64,000 nucleotides of DNA, from NCBI RefSeq assembly GCF_042685745.1, contig NZ_JBHUNT010000001.1, positions 1-64,000 of the forward strand, read 5' to 3'. The notes below the pieces were generated by a model. The model did no database searches. It saw nothing but the letters and a program-made list of their open reading frames with translations, and was not told the DNA's origin. Every line of letters starts with the position of its first letter. Within the stretch, counting starts at the first letter, position 1. The stretch is from Prauserella_A oleivorans (GTDB lineage: Bacteria > Actinomycetota > Actinomycetes > Mycobacteriales > Pseudonocardiaceae). Below are positions 12,796-22,129 of this stretch, in pieces. The position numbers and the translations under genes were made by a program.

Positions 12796-15315
12796 TCAGA
12801 GCTGGTTGACGTCCGTGATGCGGATGACGGCGTAGCCGGCTTCGTCGGAGGCGGCGAGGTCGACCTCGGCGCTGATGCCCCAGTCGCGGTCGCCCGCCGG
12901 GTCGTCGAAGATCTGCCGCACCCGCCACAGCTCCGGCTCCTGCTCGATGATGAGCATCGCCGGGCCGCGGGCGTCGGCGCCGGTGCGGATCTCGTCGTAC
13001 TCCGCGAAGTAGCCCTCCAGCGCGTCCTCCCACGCCTCGGCGTCCCACCCGGAGGCGGCGTCGAGCTCGCCGAGCTCCTCGTAGGCCTCGCGGGCGGCCA
13101 GCTCGACCCGCCGGAACATCTCGTTGCGCACGAGCACCCGGAACGCGCGCTCGTTGCGGGTCACCGGCGGCGGTCCCTCGGGCACACCGTGCGGCCGCTC
13201 GCCGGCCTCCTCCGGATGCCGCAGCGCCTCCCACTCGTCCAGCAGACTCGAGTCGACCTGGCGCACCAGCTCGCCGAGCCACTCGATGAGATCCTGCAGC
13301 GGCTCGGTCTTGGCGTCATCGGGCACCGTGCGACGCAGGGTGTCGTAGGTGTCGGCGAGGTAGCGCAACAGCACACCCTCGGAGCGGGCGAGGCCGTAGT
13401 GGCCGATGTACTCGACGAAGTTCATCGCGCGCTCGTACATGTCGCGCACCACCGACTTCGGCGACAGCTGGTAGTCGGCCACCCACGGATGCCCCTGCCG
13501 GTAGCGCGAGTACGCCGCCTCGAGCAGATCCTCCAGCGGCTTGGGGTAGGTGACGTCCTCGAGCAGCGCCATCCGCTCGTCGTACTCGATGCCCTCGGCC
13601 TTCATCTCGGCGATGGCCTCGTTGCGCGCCTTGAACTGCTGCTGTGCGAGCACCTGCTTCGGATCGTCCACTGTGGATTCCACAATGGACACCACGTCGA
13701 GGGCGTAGGTCGGCGAGTCCGGGTCGAGGAGTTCGATGGCCGCCAGTGCCAGCGGCGACAGTGGCTGGTTGAGCGCGAAGTCGAACTGGAGGTCCACCGT
13801 GAGCCGGACAATGCGACCCTGCTCGTCGGGTTCGCCGAGCTGCTCCACCACACCGGCCGCCAGCAGGGCGCGGTAGATCGCGATCGCGCGCAGGATGTGC
13901 TTGCGCTGCGCGGGCCGGTCCTCGTGGTTGTCCTCCAGCAGGTGGCGCATGTGCTCGAAGGCGTTGCCCGGCCGCGAGATCACGTTGAGCAGCATCGAAT
14001 GCGTGACCTTGAAGCTCGACGTCAGCGGCTCCGGTTCGGCCGCGACGAGCTTGTCGAACGTGCTCTCGGTCCAGTTGACGAAACCCTCGGGCGCCTTCTT
14101 GCGGACGATCTTGCGCTTCTTCTTCGGATCGTCGCCCGCCTTCTCCAGCGCCTTGGCGTTCTCGATGACGTGGTCGGGCGCCTGCACCACCACGTAGCCG
14201 TCGGTGTCGTAGCCCGCGCGTCCCGCCCGGCCGGCGATCTGGTGGAACTCGCGCGCCTTGAGGTGCCGCTGGCGGGTGCCGTCGAACTTCGTCAGCGCCG
14301 ACAGCACGACCGTGCGGATGGGCACGTTGATGCCGACGCCGAGCGTGTCCGTCCCGCAGATCAGCTTCAGCAACCCGGCCTGGGCGAGCTGTTCCACCAG
14401 CCGCCGGTACTTCGGCAGCATCCCGGCGTGGTGCACCCCGATGCCGTGCCGCACCAGCCGCGACAGTGTCTTGCCGAACCCCGCGGAGAACCGGAAGTCG
14501 CCGATCGCCTCGGCGATCGCCTCCTTCTCCGCGCGGGTGGTGACGTTGATGCTCATCAGCGCCTGCGCGCGTTCCACCGCGGCGGCCTGCGAGAAGTGCA
14601 CGACATACACCGGTGCCTGGCCGCCAGCGAGGAGCTCGGACACCGTCTCGTGCATCGGCGTGAGCGCGTACCGGAACGTCAGCGGCACCGGTCGTTGCGC
14701 GGAGGTGACCACGGCGGTCGGCCGTCCGGTGCGGCGCGTGAGGTCCTTCTCGAAGAACGTGACGTCACCGAGCGTGGCCGACATCAGCACGAACTGGGCG
14801 TTCGGCAGCTCGATGAGCGGCACCTGCCACGCCCAGCCGCGGTCGGGTTCGGAGTAGAAGTGGAACTCGTCGGCGACGACCTGCCCGACGATGTCCGGAC
14901 CGGCCTCGGCACCGGATCGCAATGCGATGTTCGCCAGGATTTCCGCCGTGCAGCAGATGATCGGCGCGTCCGGGTTGACGCTGGAGTCGCCGGTCATCAT
15001 GCCGACGTTGTCCGCGCCGAAGATGTCGACGAGCGAGAAGAACTTCTCCGACACCAGCGCCTTGATCGGCGCTGTGTAGTAGCTCTTGCGGCCGTGGGCA
15101 AGCGCGGCGAAGTGGGCGCCGACCGCGACGAGGCTCTTGCCCGAGCCGGTGGGCGTCGAGAGGATCACGTTGGCGCCCGAGACGACCTCGATCAGCGCCT
15201 CCTCCTGAGCCGGGTACAGCTCGAGTCCCCGCTGCGTGGTCCAGCTGGTGAACGCGTCGAACAGCGCGTCCGGGTCGGGGTCGGCGGGCAGGAGGTCGGT
15301 GAGCAAGTCAGTCAT
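12796..15315 (-). CDS. Ski2-like DEAD/DEAH RNA helicase with DUF3516
   Basis: The protein has 839 residues. Superfamily 2 helicase motifs appear in order: Q-like LYPAQEEAL (about 34), Walker A TPTGSGKS (54-61), DExH box DEFH (about 147), SATLGD (about 177) and motif VI QIAGRAGRAGYD (about 355). The C-terminal half (about 450-839) is the DUF3516 region that marks an actinobacterial helicase family. It is expected to unwind RNA or RNA-DNA in the cytosol; its exact role is unknown. The ATG at 15315 faces the divergent gene at 15457, and the 141-bp gap should hold both promoters. Confidence 0.92.
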   Translation of the reverse strand: MTDLLTDLLPADPDPDALFDAFTSWTTQRGLELYPAQEEALIEVVSGANVILSTPTGSGKSLVAVGAHFAALAHGRKSYYTAPIKALVSEKFFSLVDIFGADNVGMMTGDSSVNPDAPIICCTAEILANIALRSGAEAGPDIVGQVVADEFHFYSEPDRGWAWQVPLIELPNAQFVLMSATLGDVTFFEKDLTRRTGRPTAVVTSAQRPVPLTFRYALTPMHETVSELLAGGQAPVYVVHFSQAAAVERAQALMSINVTTRAEKEAIAEAIGDFRFSAGFGKTLSRLVRHGIGVHHAGMLPKYRRLVEQLAQAGLLKLICGTDTLGVGINVPIRTVVLSALTKFDGTRQRHLKAREFHQIAGRAGRAGYDTDGYVVVQAPDHVIENAKALEKAGDDPKKKRKIVRKKAPEGFVNWTESTFDKLVAAEPEPLTSSFKVTHSMLLNVISRPGNAFEHMRHLLEDNHEDRPAQRKHILRAIAIYRALLAAGVVEQLGEPDEQGRIVRLTVDLQFDFALNQPLSPLALAAIELLDPDSPTYALDVVSIVESTVDDPKQVLAQQQFKARNEAIAEMKAEGIEYDERMALLEDVTYPKPLEDLLEAAYSRYRQGHPWVADYQLSPKSVVRDMYERAMNFVEYIGHYGLARSEGVLLRYLADTYDTLRRTVPDDAKTEPLQDLIEWLGELVRQVDSSLLDEWEALRHPEEAGERPHGVPEGPPPVTRNERAFRVLVRNEMFRRVELAAREAYEELGELDAASGWDAEAWEDALEGYFAEYDEIRTGADARGPAMLIIEQEPELWRVRQIFDDPAGDRDWGISAEVDLAASDEAGYAVIRITDVNQL

Positions 15316-15456
15316 CGTGGCCTAGATCGTGTCATCCCGGCTCCGGGTGGTGAGGGGTGATCGCGGCGCGCGGCCGGAACCCGTAGGCTTCGCGTATCGC
15401 GTCCGCCCCGGCACCACGCCGGGACGGCATGCGCACAGGTGTTTCCGGAGGGCGGA

Positions 15457-16716
15457 ATGGCACAGGATATCATCCCGATCGAGCTCGGGCTGCCACAAGG
15501 CGATCTGGTGACCCTGTGGGCGCCACGATGGCGAGAGGACGGCGAGGAGTGGGAAGCCTTCCTCGGTGACGAGGACGATCTCTACGCCTTCCCCGACGCG
15601 GCTCACCTGGCCGCCTACGTCCGGACCGCCGAGAGCCACGACCTCGTCGACCATCCGGCGTGGGACACGGTTCCCCAGCTCAACGTCCCCGAGCTCATCC
15701 CGGACGACGACCATTCCTACGACCTGGTCGGCGTTCCGGAGATGGTGGCCGAGGACCCGGACTCGTGGACTCTGTCCGAACTGGCCGAGATCGTCGGCAT
15801 CGTGCGGTCGCTGGCGGACGTGTGCGAACTGGACGAGGTGCACGAGATCCTCGACAGCTGCGAGGGATTCTCGCTGCTGGACCAGGGTCAGCTGCCGTTC
15901 AGCGGCCGGGAGGGTGCCCGCCTCTGGAACGATCTGTCCACCACGGTCTCCGAGAAGTGGGACGTCGTCCTCGACACCATCGACGAGCTGGTGACGGTGC
16001 CCGAGGTGGACGCCGCGATGCTCGAGGAGACGGCCGAGGAGCTCGCCGCGTTCCACGAGGAGTCCGCGGAGGCGGAAGCCGGTGTGGACACCGAGGGTGA
16101 GGACCTGGACACCGTGGACGGTGACTCCGAGGACACCGACGACGGCGACGACGAGCCCGTCGGCTTCTGGGGTGAGGTCGGGATCGACCCGATCAAGATC
16201 GTGGTGCCGGGCAACGAGTACTACACGCTCCGCTGCTACCTCGACGACGAACCGATCTTCCTCGGCAGCAACGGAACCATCGAGGTGTTCGGCTCGGAGA
16301 AGGCGCTGGCCCGCAAGCTGGCCGATCCGGGCGAGCTCGCCGACACCGATCTCGCCGACGTGTCCACTTGGGACGAGGTGCTCACCAAGGCCACGGCGGG
16401 CGAGCTGGAGATCGACGTGGACCCGGACAACACCTACGTCCTCGCCGGGCTCGACGCCGACATCGCCGACGGCCTCGACGCCATCGACCCCACCCAACTC
16501 GAGCTGGCGGTGGAGCTGCTCACCGACGCGGCCGACTGGGCCGGTGACGACTCCGTGAGCGCCGCGCTGGCGACCTCGGAGAGCCTGGGCTGGCTGGTGT
16601 CGTTCGTCATCAAGCCGGACCCCAACCGGCTCGCGCCGAGCCCGCCGTTCGACGCCGAGCAGAAGGCGTGGCGCGGGCTGGTGGAGTCGTTCGAGGACCG
16701 GCTGCACGTCAACTGA
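15457..16716 (+). CDS. Acidic actinobacterial protein of unknown function
   Basis: The protein has 419 residues and is extremely rich in Asp and Glu, with an almost purely acidic linker (about residues 205-228, EDLDTVDGDSEDTDDGDD) between two folded halves. The N-terminal half opens with a ligand- or protein-binding-like segment (IPIELGLPQGDLVTLWAPRW). The C-terminal half contains DPIKIVVPGNEYYTLRCYLD. Homologues are common in Actinobacteria and are sometimes labelled primosomal or satellite protein without evidence. No catalytic motif or membrane span is visible. The ATG at 15457 is chosen because GGAGGG lies 5 nt upstream. It is divergent from the helicase gene. Confidence 0.8.
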   Translation: MAQDIIPIELGLPQGDLVTLWAPRWREDGEEWEAFLGDEDDLYAFPDAAHLAAYVRTAESHDLVDHPAWDTVPQLNVPELIPDDDHSYDLVGVPEMVAEDPDSWTLSELAEIVGIVRSLADVCELDEVHEILDSCEGFSLLDQGQLPFSGREGARLWNDLSTTVSEKWDVVLDTIDELVTVPEVDAAMLEETAEELAAFHEESAEAEAGVDTEGEDLDTVDGDSEDTDDGDDEPVGFWGEVGIDPIKIVVPGNEYYTLRCYLDDEPIFLGSNGTIEVFGSEKALARKLADPGELADTDLADVSTWDEVLTKATAGELEIDVDPDNTYVLAGLDADIADGLDAIDPTQLELAVELLTDAADWAGDDSVSAALATSESLGWLVSFVIKPDPNRLAPSPPFDAEQKAWRGLVESFEDRLHVN

Positions 16717-16725
16717 CACCGCGCG

Positions 16726-17913
16726 TCACCGGCTCTCGGCGCGCACCGGCGTGAGCCAGATGGCCAGCACCGGAAACACGGCGACGAGGCAGAACGCCAG
16801 GGCGTAACGCGTGTCGCCGATGACCAGGCCCAGCAGCGGCGGAGTCAGCACGGCGGCGATGTTCTGGGTGGTGTTCTGCACGCCCATGGCGCGGCCCGCC
16901 CACGCGATGCCGGCGATTTCGGCCGAGGCCGTGAAGCCGAGCCCGTTGTCGCTGACGGTGATGATGGCGGCGAGGGTCAGCGCGAGCACGGCGAGCCAGC
17001 TCCACGTCGCGTCTCCGGCCGCGAGCAGCATCATCACCGCCGCGCTCGCGACCGCCAGCATCCGCATCGGCCGGAGCCTGCTGCCCACGCGATCCGACCA
17101 GTAGCCGGAGACCAGCCTGCCCACCGCGCCCAGTCCCTGCACCACGGCGAGGAACCAGCCCGCCGCCAGCGGACTCCAGCCCTGCACGGCGACGAGGTAG
17201 ACCGGCGCGAACGCCGAGACCGCGAACTGCGGCACCACCAGCAGGGCACTCGCCCCGTGCAGCCGCCACAGCACTGGCCCGCGGTACGGCGAGGCCGGTT
17301 TGGGGCCCGCCGGGTCGCGTGGCGGCCGGGGCGGGTCGACGACCAGCCAGGCGACGAGCACTGCGACGGCGAGCGCGAAGCCGGCCGGGAACAGCATGGC
17401 CGGCCGGAAGCCCGCGTGCTCGGCCAACGGAGGCAGCGCGAGCGCGGCGATCCCGACCCCGAGTGGTTGTGCGGTCTGCCGGATGCCCATGGCCATACCG
17501 CGTTCGCGAGCAGCGAACCAGCCCATCACGACGCGCCCGCTCGCCGCGTTCACCGAGGCCGTACAGGCTCCGGCGGCCACGAACAGTGCGAACAGCACGG
17601 CGAGTGAGTGGGCGCCGAGGCCGGCGACGAGCAGGAGCACGCCCGACAGGCCGAGCCCGAGGGCCATGATGAGCCGCTCGCCGTACCGGTCGGCCGCCGC
17701 TCCCCAGGCGATGAGCGTCAGCAGCAGACCGATACTCGGCGCAGCCACCACGGCCCCGGCTTCACCCAAAGTGAGTCCTTCGGCCGCGCGCATCGACGGC
17801 ACAAGGAACGGGATGCCGTAGAGGAACGAACAGCTCGCCGTCTGCGCACTCAAGCCCAGCGCGAGGATCAGCCACCGCCGCCGTCCGATCGTGCCCTGCT
17901 CCACCTGAGCCAT
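16726..17913 (-). CDS. MFS transporter
   Basis: The 395-residue protein has about 12 membrane segments. The inter-helix 2-3 motif AAADRYGERLIMALGLGLSG (about residues 72-91) is that of a major facilitator. FAARERGMAMGIRQTAQPLG in helix 4-5 resembles anion or sugar-acid/nitrate-type permeases. Substrate cannot be told. A 14-bp inverted repeat lies just before the start codon and is likely an operator. The gene is on the same strand as add, 88 bp downstream of it. Confidence 0.84.
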   Translation of the reverse strand: MAQVEQGTIGRRRWLILALGLSAQTASCSFLYGIPFLVPSMRAAEGLTLGEAGAVVAAPSIGLLLTLIAWGAAADRYGERLIMALGLGLSGVLLLVAGLGAHSLAVLFALFVAAGACTASVNAASGRVVMGWFAARERGMAMGIRQTAQPLGVGIAALALPPLAEHAGFRPAMLFPAGFALAVAVLVAWLVVDPPRPPRDPAGPKPASPYRGPVLWRLHGASALLVVPQFAVSAFAPVYLVAVQGWSPLAAGWFLAVVQGLGAVGRLVSGYWSDRVGSRLRPMRMLAVASAAVMMLLAAGDATWSWLAVLALTLAAIITVSDNGLGFTASAEIAGIAWAGRAMGVQNTTQNIAAVLTPPLLGLVIGDTRYALAFCLVAVFPVLAIWLTPVRAESR

Positions 17914-17920
17914 GCGCTTC

Positions 17921-17952
17921 CCACTATCTGAGAGCCACCTCTTAGATAGTGG
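17921..17952 (-). promoter_or_regulatory. Long inverted repeat: operator or attenuator
   Basis: Two 14-bp arms (CCACTATCTGAGAG and CTCTTAGATAGTGG on the plus strand) flank a 4-nt centre, with one mismatched pair. The repeat ends 8 bp before the MFS start codon and lies downstream of add. It could bind a dimeric repressor (the ATCT/AGAT half-sites fit several GntR/TetR-type operators) or fold in RNA as a terminator between add and the transporter gene. Confidence 0.6.
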
Positions 17953-18001
17953 ACTTTACTTCGCAAGGCTAAGGACCGCAACCGCACCGGGAAGGGCAGC
18001 C

Positions 18002-19093
18002 TCAGACCAGCTCGGCGTACCCCGGCTTGATCACGTTATTGATCACGTCCAGCCGTTGATCGAAATCCAGGAACGCCGATTTCATCGCGTTGATCGTGAA
18101 CCACTGGATGTCGGCCCAGCCGTAGCCGAACGCGTCCACCAGAGCCGCGAACTCCGATGACAGCGAGCAACCACTCATCAACCGGTTGTCGGTATTCACC
18201 GTCACGCGGAACCGCAGCTTGGCGAGCAGGCCGATGGGGTGCTCCGCGATCGACGCCGCCGCGCCCGTCTGCACGTTGGACGACGGGCAGATCTCCAGCG
18301 GGATCCGGCGGTCGCGCACATACGAGGCGAGCCGGCCGAGTTGCACCTCGCCGTCCGCCGACGTTTTCACGTCGTCGACAATGCGCACACCGTGGCCGAG
18401 CCTTTCCGCGCCACAATGCTGAATCGCCTCCCAGATGGAAGCGAGCCCGAATGCCTCTCCGGCATGAATCGTGAAATGCCCGTTGTTGCCACGCATGTAT
18501 TCGAACGCGTCGAGATTGCGGGTCGGCGGATATCCCGCTTCCGGCCCGGCGATGTCGAATCCCGCGACCCCGGCGTCGCGATACCGCACGGCGAGTTCGG
18601 CGATCTCGAGCGCCCGCGCGTGCTGGCGCATCGCGCACAGCAACTGGCGCGCCTGGATCCGCTGCCCTCTCGCCGCCGCCCGGCGCTCACCGTCCGTGAT
18701 GCCGTCCTGGACAGCCCTGATCACCCCATCGAGTGACAGGCCGCGGGCCACGAACAACTCCGGCGCGTACCGCAGTTCCGCGTAGACGACGCCGTCGTCG
18801 GCCAGGTCCTCGACGGCCTCGGCCGCGACCCGGGCCAGCGCCTCCTCGGTCTGCATGACCCCGCACGTGTGGGCGAACGTCTCCAGGTACTTCTCCAGCG
18901 AACCGGAATCGGCCGCCTCCAGGAACCAGCGGCCGAGCTCGTCGACGTCGGTGGTGGGCAGGCCGTCGTAGCCGGTGCTCTCGGCGAGTTCGACGACGGT
19001 GCGCGGGCGGAGGCCGCCATCGAGGTGGTCGTGGAGCAGCACCTTCGGAGCCCTGCGCAGTTCTTCCCTGGTCGGGACACTTGTGGTGACCAT
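18002..19093 (-). CDS. add: Adenosine deaminase
   Basis: The 363-residue protein is an amidohydrolase-fold enzyme converting adenosine and deoxyadenosine to inosine forms. Zinc ligands begin with HDHLDGG (H21 and H23). FTIHAGE carries a metal His and the catalytic Glu, SSNVQTG follows, and NTDNRLMSG holds the metal-binding Asp pair. The ATG at 19093 is preferred over an upstream in-frame one because TACCGT sits exactly 6 nt upstream (leaderless). It complements the purine side of the nucleoside salvage genes nearby. Confidence 0.95.
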   Translation of the reverse strand: MVTTSVPTREELRRAPKVLLHDHLDGGLRPRTVVELAESTGYDGLPTTDVDELGRWFLEAADSGSLEKYLETFAHTCGVMQTEEALARVAAEAVEDLADDGVVYAELRYAPELFVARGLSLDGVIRAVQDGITDGERRAAARGQRIQARQLLCAMRQHARALEIAELAVRYRDAGVAGFDIAGPEAGYPPTRNLDAFEYMRGNNGHFTIHAGEAFGLASIWEAIQHCGAERLGHGVRIVDDVKTSADGEVQLGRLASYVRDRRIPLEICPSSNVQTGAAASIAEHPIGLLAKLRFRVTVNTDNRLMSGCSLSSEFAALVDAFGYGWADIQWFTINAMKSAFLDFDQRLDVINNVIKPGYAELV

Positions 19094-19099
19094 GAGACG

Positions 19100-19105
19100 A
19101 CGGTA
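19100..19105 (-). promoter_or_regulatory. -10 hexamer of leaderless add
   Basis: On the minus strand TACCGT is 6 nt before the ATG at 19093, fixing the start. Confidence 0.5.
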
Positions 19106-19298
19106 CCCGGGCAAGCACCCGGCGCGGCTCGTCTCGCGCGACCCGTCTTCCGAGCGCCACCGGCAACCTGCCGTTTGTTGACCATTTCGTTATTTCAACG
19201 CGCTCGGTCGCCGGTCGCCGCCAATTTCACGGGGGCGATACCTCCCGCAATTGACCGGTGGATAGGCTGCCGATCACGTCCCATCCTTTTCCCCGCCG

Positions 19299-20360
19299 AT
19301 GAAGGACACCGCAGTGACGACTGACAACCACCTTGCAGCCCCGTCCTTCGACCGGATGCGCAACATGCTGGTGCGCGCGGCCGAGGTCCGAGAGAGCGAA
19401 CAGCAGCAGATCTTCGACGCGCTCGACGACATCTATGCCCGGCTGGCGCCGGTCGACTCGCTCGGCGCGGTGCGCAAGCGGCTGTCCGAGCTGCCCGACC
19501 GCACCGAGGTCAGCGTCCTCGCCGAGCGGCTCGACGAGACCATGACGCGGCTCGAGGCGCAGGACAACGCGCTGGCCGAGCTGGCGCGGGCGGTCGAGGC
19601 CGTGGTCGACAAGCTGGCCAAGCCGTTCGCTCAGCTGGACGGCAGGCTCGACGGGGTCGCCGCCCGGTTCGAAGGCGTCGCGGGCCGCATGGACGGCCTG
19701 GAGGACAAGCTCGAGAACATCCACCGCAGGCTCGACGAGCTCGGTGGCCACCTCGACAAGCAGGACGACCGGCTCGAGGCCATGCCTGCCGCGGTGAACG
19801 CGCCGGTGCGCGAGCGGATCGACGCCCTGGAGACCAACCTCAAGGAGCGCGTCGAGCGGCTCGAGACCGACACCAAGGAGCGCATCGGCAACACCACCGA
19901 GACGCTGCGCTCGGCGCTGTCCGAGACCGCCGCGACGGTGGACCCGGCCGAGCGCCTCGACAAGCTCGGCGAGCGGCTGGAGCAGGTCACCGGACGCCTC
20001 GACGACCTGGCCACCCGGCTGGACAAGGTGGAGGGCGACCTCGTCGGCAGGCTCGGCGATCTCGACGGCTCGCTGCGCTCGGGGCTGTCGAAGGTCGAGG
20101 GCACGCTGTCGAACCAGCCCGACAACGAGTACTTCAGCTCGGTGGTGCGCAAGAGCAACGAGGAGTCCGAGCGGCGCATCGGCGGCCAGCTCGACGAGGC
20201 CATGGCCACCTTCGCCGAGCTGATGCTGGGTGGCGGGCCCGCTCCGCAGACGGTCGCGGTGGCCCCGCCCGCACCGCGGCAGCCGCGCCGCCGCAACGGC
20301 CGCGCCCAGAAGGGCCCGGAGTCCAAGGCCAAGTCGAACTCCTCCGAATCGGAGGAGTGA
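19299..20360 (+). CDS. Long coiled-coil protein
   Basis: The 353-residue protein is almost entirely helical heptads, with repeated motifs such as RLDGVAARFEGVAGRMDGLE and ERLDKLGERLEQVTGRLDDL from residue 40 to about 290. The pattern resembles apolipoprotein- or cytoskeleton-like coiled coils. A globular-free C-terminus is Pro/Ala-rich and ends in a basic stretch (RQPRRRNGRAQKG) and an acidic tip. There is no signal peptide or membrane span. The function is unknown; a scaffold or DNA/envelope-associated structural role is possible. An in-frame GTG at 19314 is an alternative start. The gene stands alone, convergent with deoA. Confidence 0.8.
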   Translation: MKDTAVTTDNHLAAPSFDRMRNMLVRAAEVRESEQQQIFDALDDIYARLAPVDSLGAVRKRLSELPDRTEVSVLAERLDETMTRLEAQDNALAELARAVEAVVDKLAKPFAQLDGRLDGVAARFEGVAGRMDGLEDKLENIHRRLDELGGHLDKQDDRLEAMPAAVNAPVRERIDALETNLKERVERLETDTKERIGNTTETLRSALSETAATVDPAERLDKLGERLEQVTGRLDDLATRLDKVEGDLVGRLGDLDGSLRSGLSKVEGTLSNQPDNEYFSSVVRKSNEESERRIGGQLDEAMATFAELMLGGGPAPQTVAVAPPAPRQPRRRNGRAQKGPESKAKSNSSESEE

Positions 20361-20364
20361 GCCG

Positions 20365-21669
20365 CTAGGCCCGCACCCGCTCCAGCACGATGCCCTCGCC
20401 ACCGGCGGGGGCATCGTCGTTTCCGGGGTCAGCGACCGCATAGGAGCCCGCGAGGGCGTCGAGCGCGTACGGAACGGCGTCCGGCGTGTCGGTGTGCAGT
20501 TCCAGCAACGGCGCACCGCGCTCCACCCGCTCGCCGGGCTTGGCCAGACACCGCACGCCCGCGGCCGCCTGAACCGGGTCCTCCTTGCGTGCCCGGCCCG
20601 CGCCGAGCCGCCACGCCGCCACGCCGACCGCGTAGGCGTCCAGGCGCGTGAGCACGCCGCTCTCCGGCGCGGGCACCACGTGGACGTGTGCCGGCCGGGG
20701 CAACGGTGCGTCCGGATCGCCGTCCTGGGCCCGGATCATCCGGCACCACGTCTCGTACGCCGCGCCGGACGCGAGCACCGGTTCCGGGTCGATGTCGGCC
20801 CGGCCCGCGATCGCGAGCATCTCGCGCGCCAGGGCCAGGGTCAGCTCGACGACGTCGGGCGGACCACCGCCGCGCAACACGTCGACGGCCTCGGCCACCT
20901 CGATCGCGTTGCCGACCGCCGAGCCCAGCGGTGTGCTCATGTCGGTGAGCAGCGCCGTGGTCGCCACGCCGTGCGCCGAGCCGATGCCCACCAGGGCACG
21001 CGCCAGCTCGCGCGCCTGGTCGAGGGACTTCATGAAGGCACCGGAGCCGACCTTGACGTCGAGCACCAGCCCGCCCGCGCCCTCGGCGATCTTCTTGCTC
21101 ATGATCGAGCTGGCGATGAGCGGCACCGACTCGACGGTGGCCGTGACGTCCCGCAGCGCGTAGAGCTTGCGGTCGGCCGGAGCCAGCGTCGGCGTCGCCG
21201 CGCAGACCACGGCGCCGACGTCCTCGAGCTGCCTGCCGATCTCCTCCGGCGACAACTGCGCACGCCAGCCGGGGATCGACTCGAGCTTGTCGAGCGTGCC
21301 GCCGGTGTGGCCGAGGCCGCGGCCGGACATCTGCGGCACGGCCACCCCGCACGTCGCGACGAGCGGGGCCAGCGGCAAGGTGATCTTGTCGCCGACACCG
21401 CCCGTCGAGTGCTTGTCCACGGTCGGCCGGGAGACGTGCAGCGAGAGCCGCTCCCCCGAGTCGATCATGGCGCCGGTCCAGCGCGCCGTCTCGCCGGCGT
21501 CCATGCCACGCAGGTACACCGCCATGGCCAGCGCGGCCATCTGTTCCTCGGCGACGACGCCGCGGGTATAGGCGTCGACGACCCACTCGATCTGCTCGGC
21601 GGTGAGCCGCAGGCCGTCCCGTTTGGCCCGGATGACGTCGACCGCCGCGAACGGTTCGCGGGCACTCAT
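20365..21669 (-). CDS. deoA: Thymidine phosphorylase
   Basis: The 434-residue protein is a pyrimidine-nucleoside phosphorylase that splits thymidine or deoxyuridine into base and deoxyribose 1-phosphate. The family signature SGRGLGHTGGTLDKLE (about residues 115-130) and the phosphate-site KHSTGGVGDK (about 86-95) are intact. A C-terminal PYNP domain lies at about 345-420. It is last in the bmpA-ABC-cdd-deoA operon, 61 bp after cdd, with GGAAGGAG before its ATG. Its product feeds DeoC after a phosphopentomutase step encoded elsewhere. Confidence 0.95.
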   Translation of the reverse strand: MSAREPFAAVDVIRAKRDGLRLTAEQIEWVVDAYTRGVVAEEQMAALAMAVYLRGMDAGETARWTGAMIDSGERLSLHVSRPTVDKHSTGGVGDKITLPLAPLVATCGVAVPQMSGRGLGHTGGTLDKLESIPGWRAQLSPEEIGRQLEDVGAVVCAATPTLAPADRKLYALRDVTATVESVPLIASSIMSKKIAEGAGGLVLDVKVGSGAFMKSLDQARELARALVGIGSAHGVATTALLTDMSTPLGSAVGNAIEVAEAVDVLRGGGPPDVVELTLALAREMLAIAGRADIDPEPVLASGAAYETWCRMIRAQDGDPDAPLPRPAHVHVVPAPESGVLTRLDAYAVGVAAWRLGAGRARKEDPVQAAAGVRCLAKPGERVERGAPLLELHTDTPDAVPYALDALAGSYAVADPGNDDAPAGGEGIVLERVRA

Positions 21670-21730
21670 GCCTCGGCTCCTTCCCGCACGGCTCCTCCGC
21701 CGCCGGCCGCCCCGGGACGCTCGCGGGTCG

Positions 21731-22129
21731 TCATGCCGGCAGGTCGGCCGGGCCGAACGCGTCCGGCAGCACCCGCGACATCGGCAGGATGCCGCTCGGA
21801 GTGTCCAGCAGGCAGTCGGCGCCGCCGAGCTCGAACAGGATCTGCCTGCACCGGCCGCACGGCATCAGCAGCTCCCCCGATCCCCCGCGGCAGGCGACCG
21901 CGACCAGCCGCCCGCCGCCGGAGAGCCGGAGCTGGCCCGCCATCGTGCACTCGGCACACAGACCCAGCCCGTACGAGGCGTTCTCGACGTTGCACCCGGT
22001 CACCAGCCGCCCGTCGTCGACGAGCCCGGCCACGCCGACGTGCAGCCCGGAGTACGGCGCGTACGCCAGCGCGGCCGCACGCACCGCCTCCTGCCGCAAC
22101 CGCTCCCAGTCCGGTTCGGACGGACTCAT
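21731..22129 (-). CDS. cdd: Cytidine deaminase
   Basis: The 132-residue protein is the small tetrameric form, deaminating cytidine and deoxycytidine. The zinc site is GLCAEC (Cys ligand plus catalytic Glu) with PCGRC downstream. The substrate motif is GCNVENASYG. The ATG at 22129 overlaps the stop of the permease gene (ATGA) and is preceded by GGAGAGGG, so the long upstream extension of the frame is rejected. It works between the transporter and DeoA. Confidence 0.95.
   Translation of the reverse strand: MSPSEPDWERLRQEAVRAAALAYAPYSGLHVGVAGLVDDGRLVTGCNVENASYGLGLCAECTMAGQLRLSGGGRLVAVACRGGSGELLMPCGRCRQILFELGGADCLLDTPSGILPMSRVLPDAFGPADLPA

Noticed and set aside
12516..12809. 97-codon plus-strand gene
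   Set aside because: Composition is Arg/Thr/Ala-rich with direct repeats, it overlaps the helicase end and has no family features.
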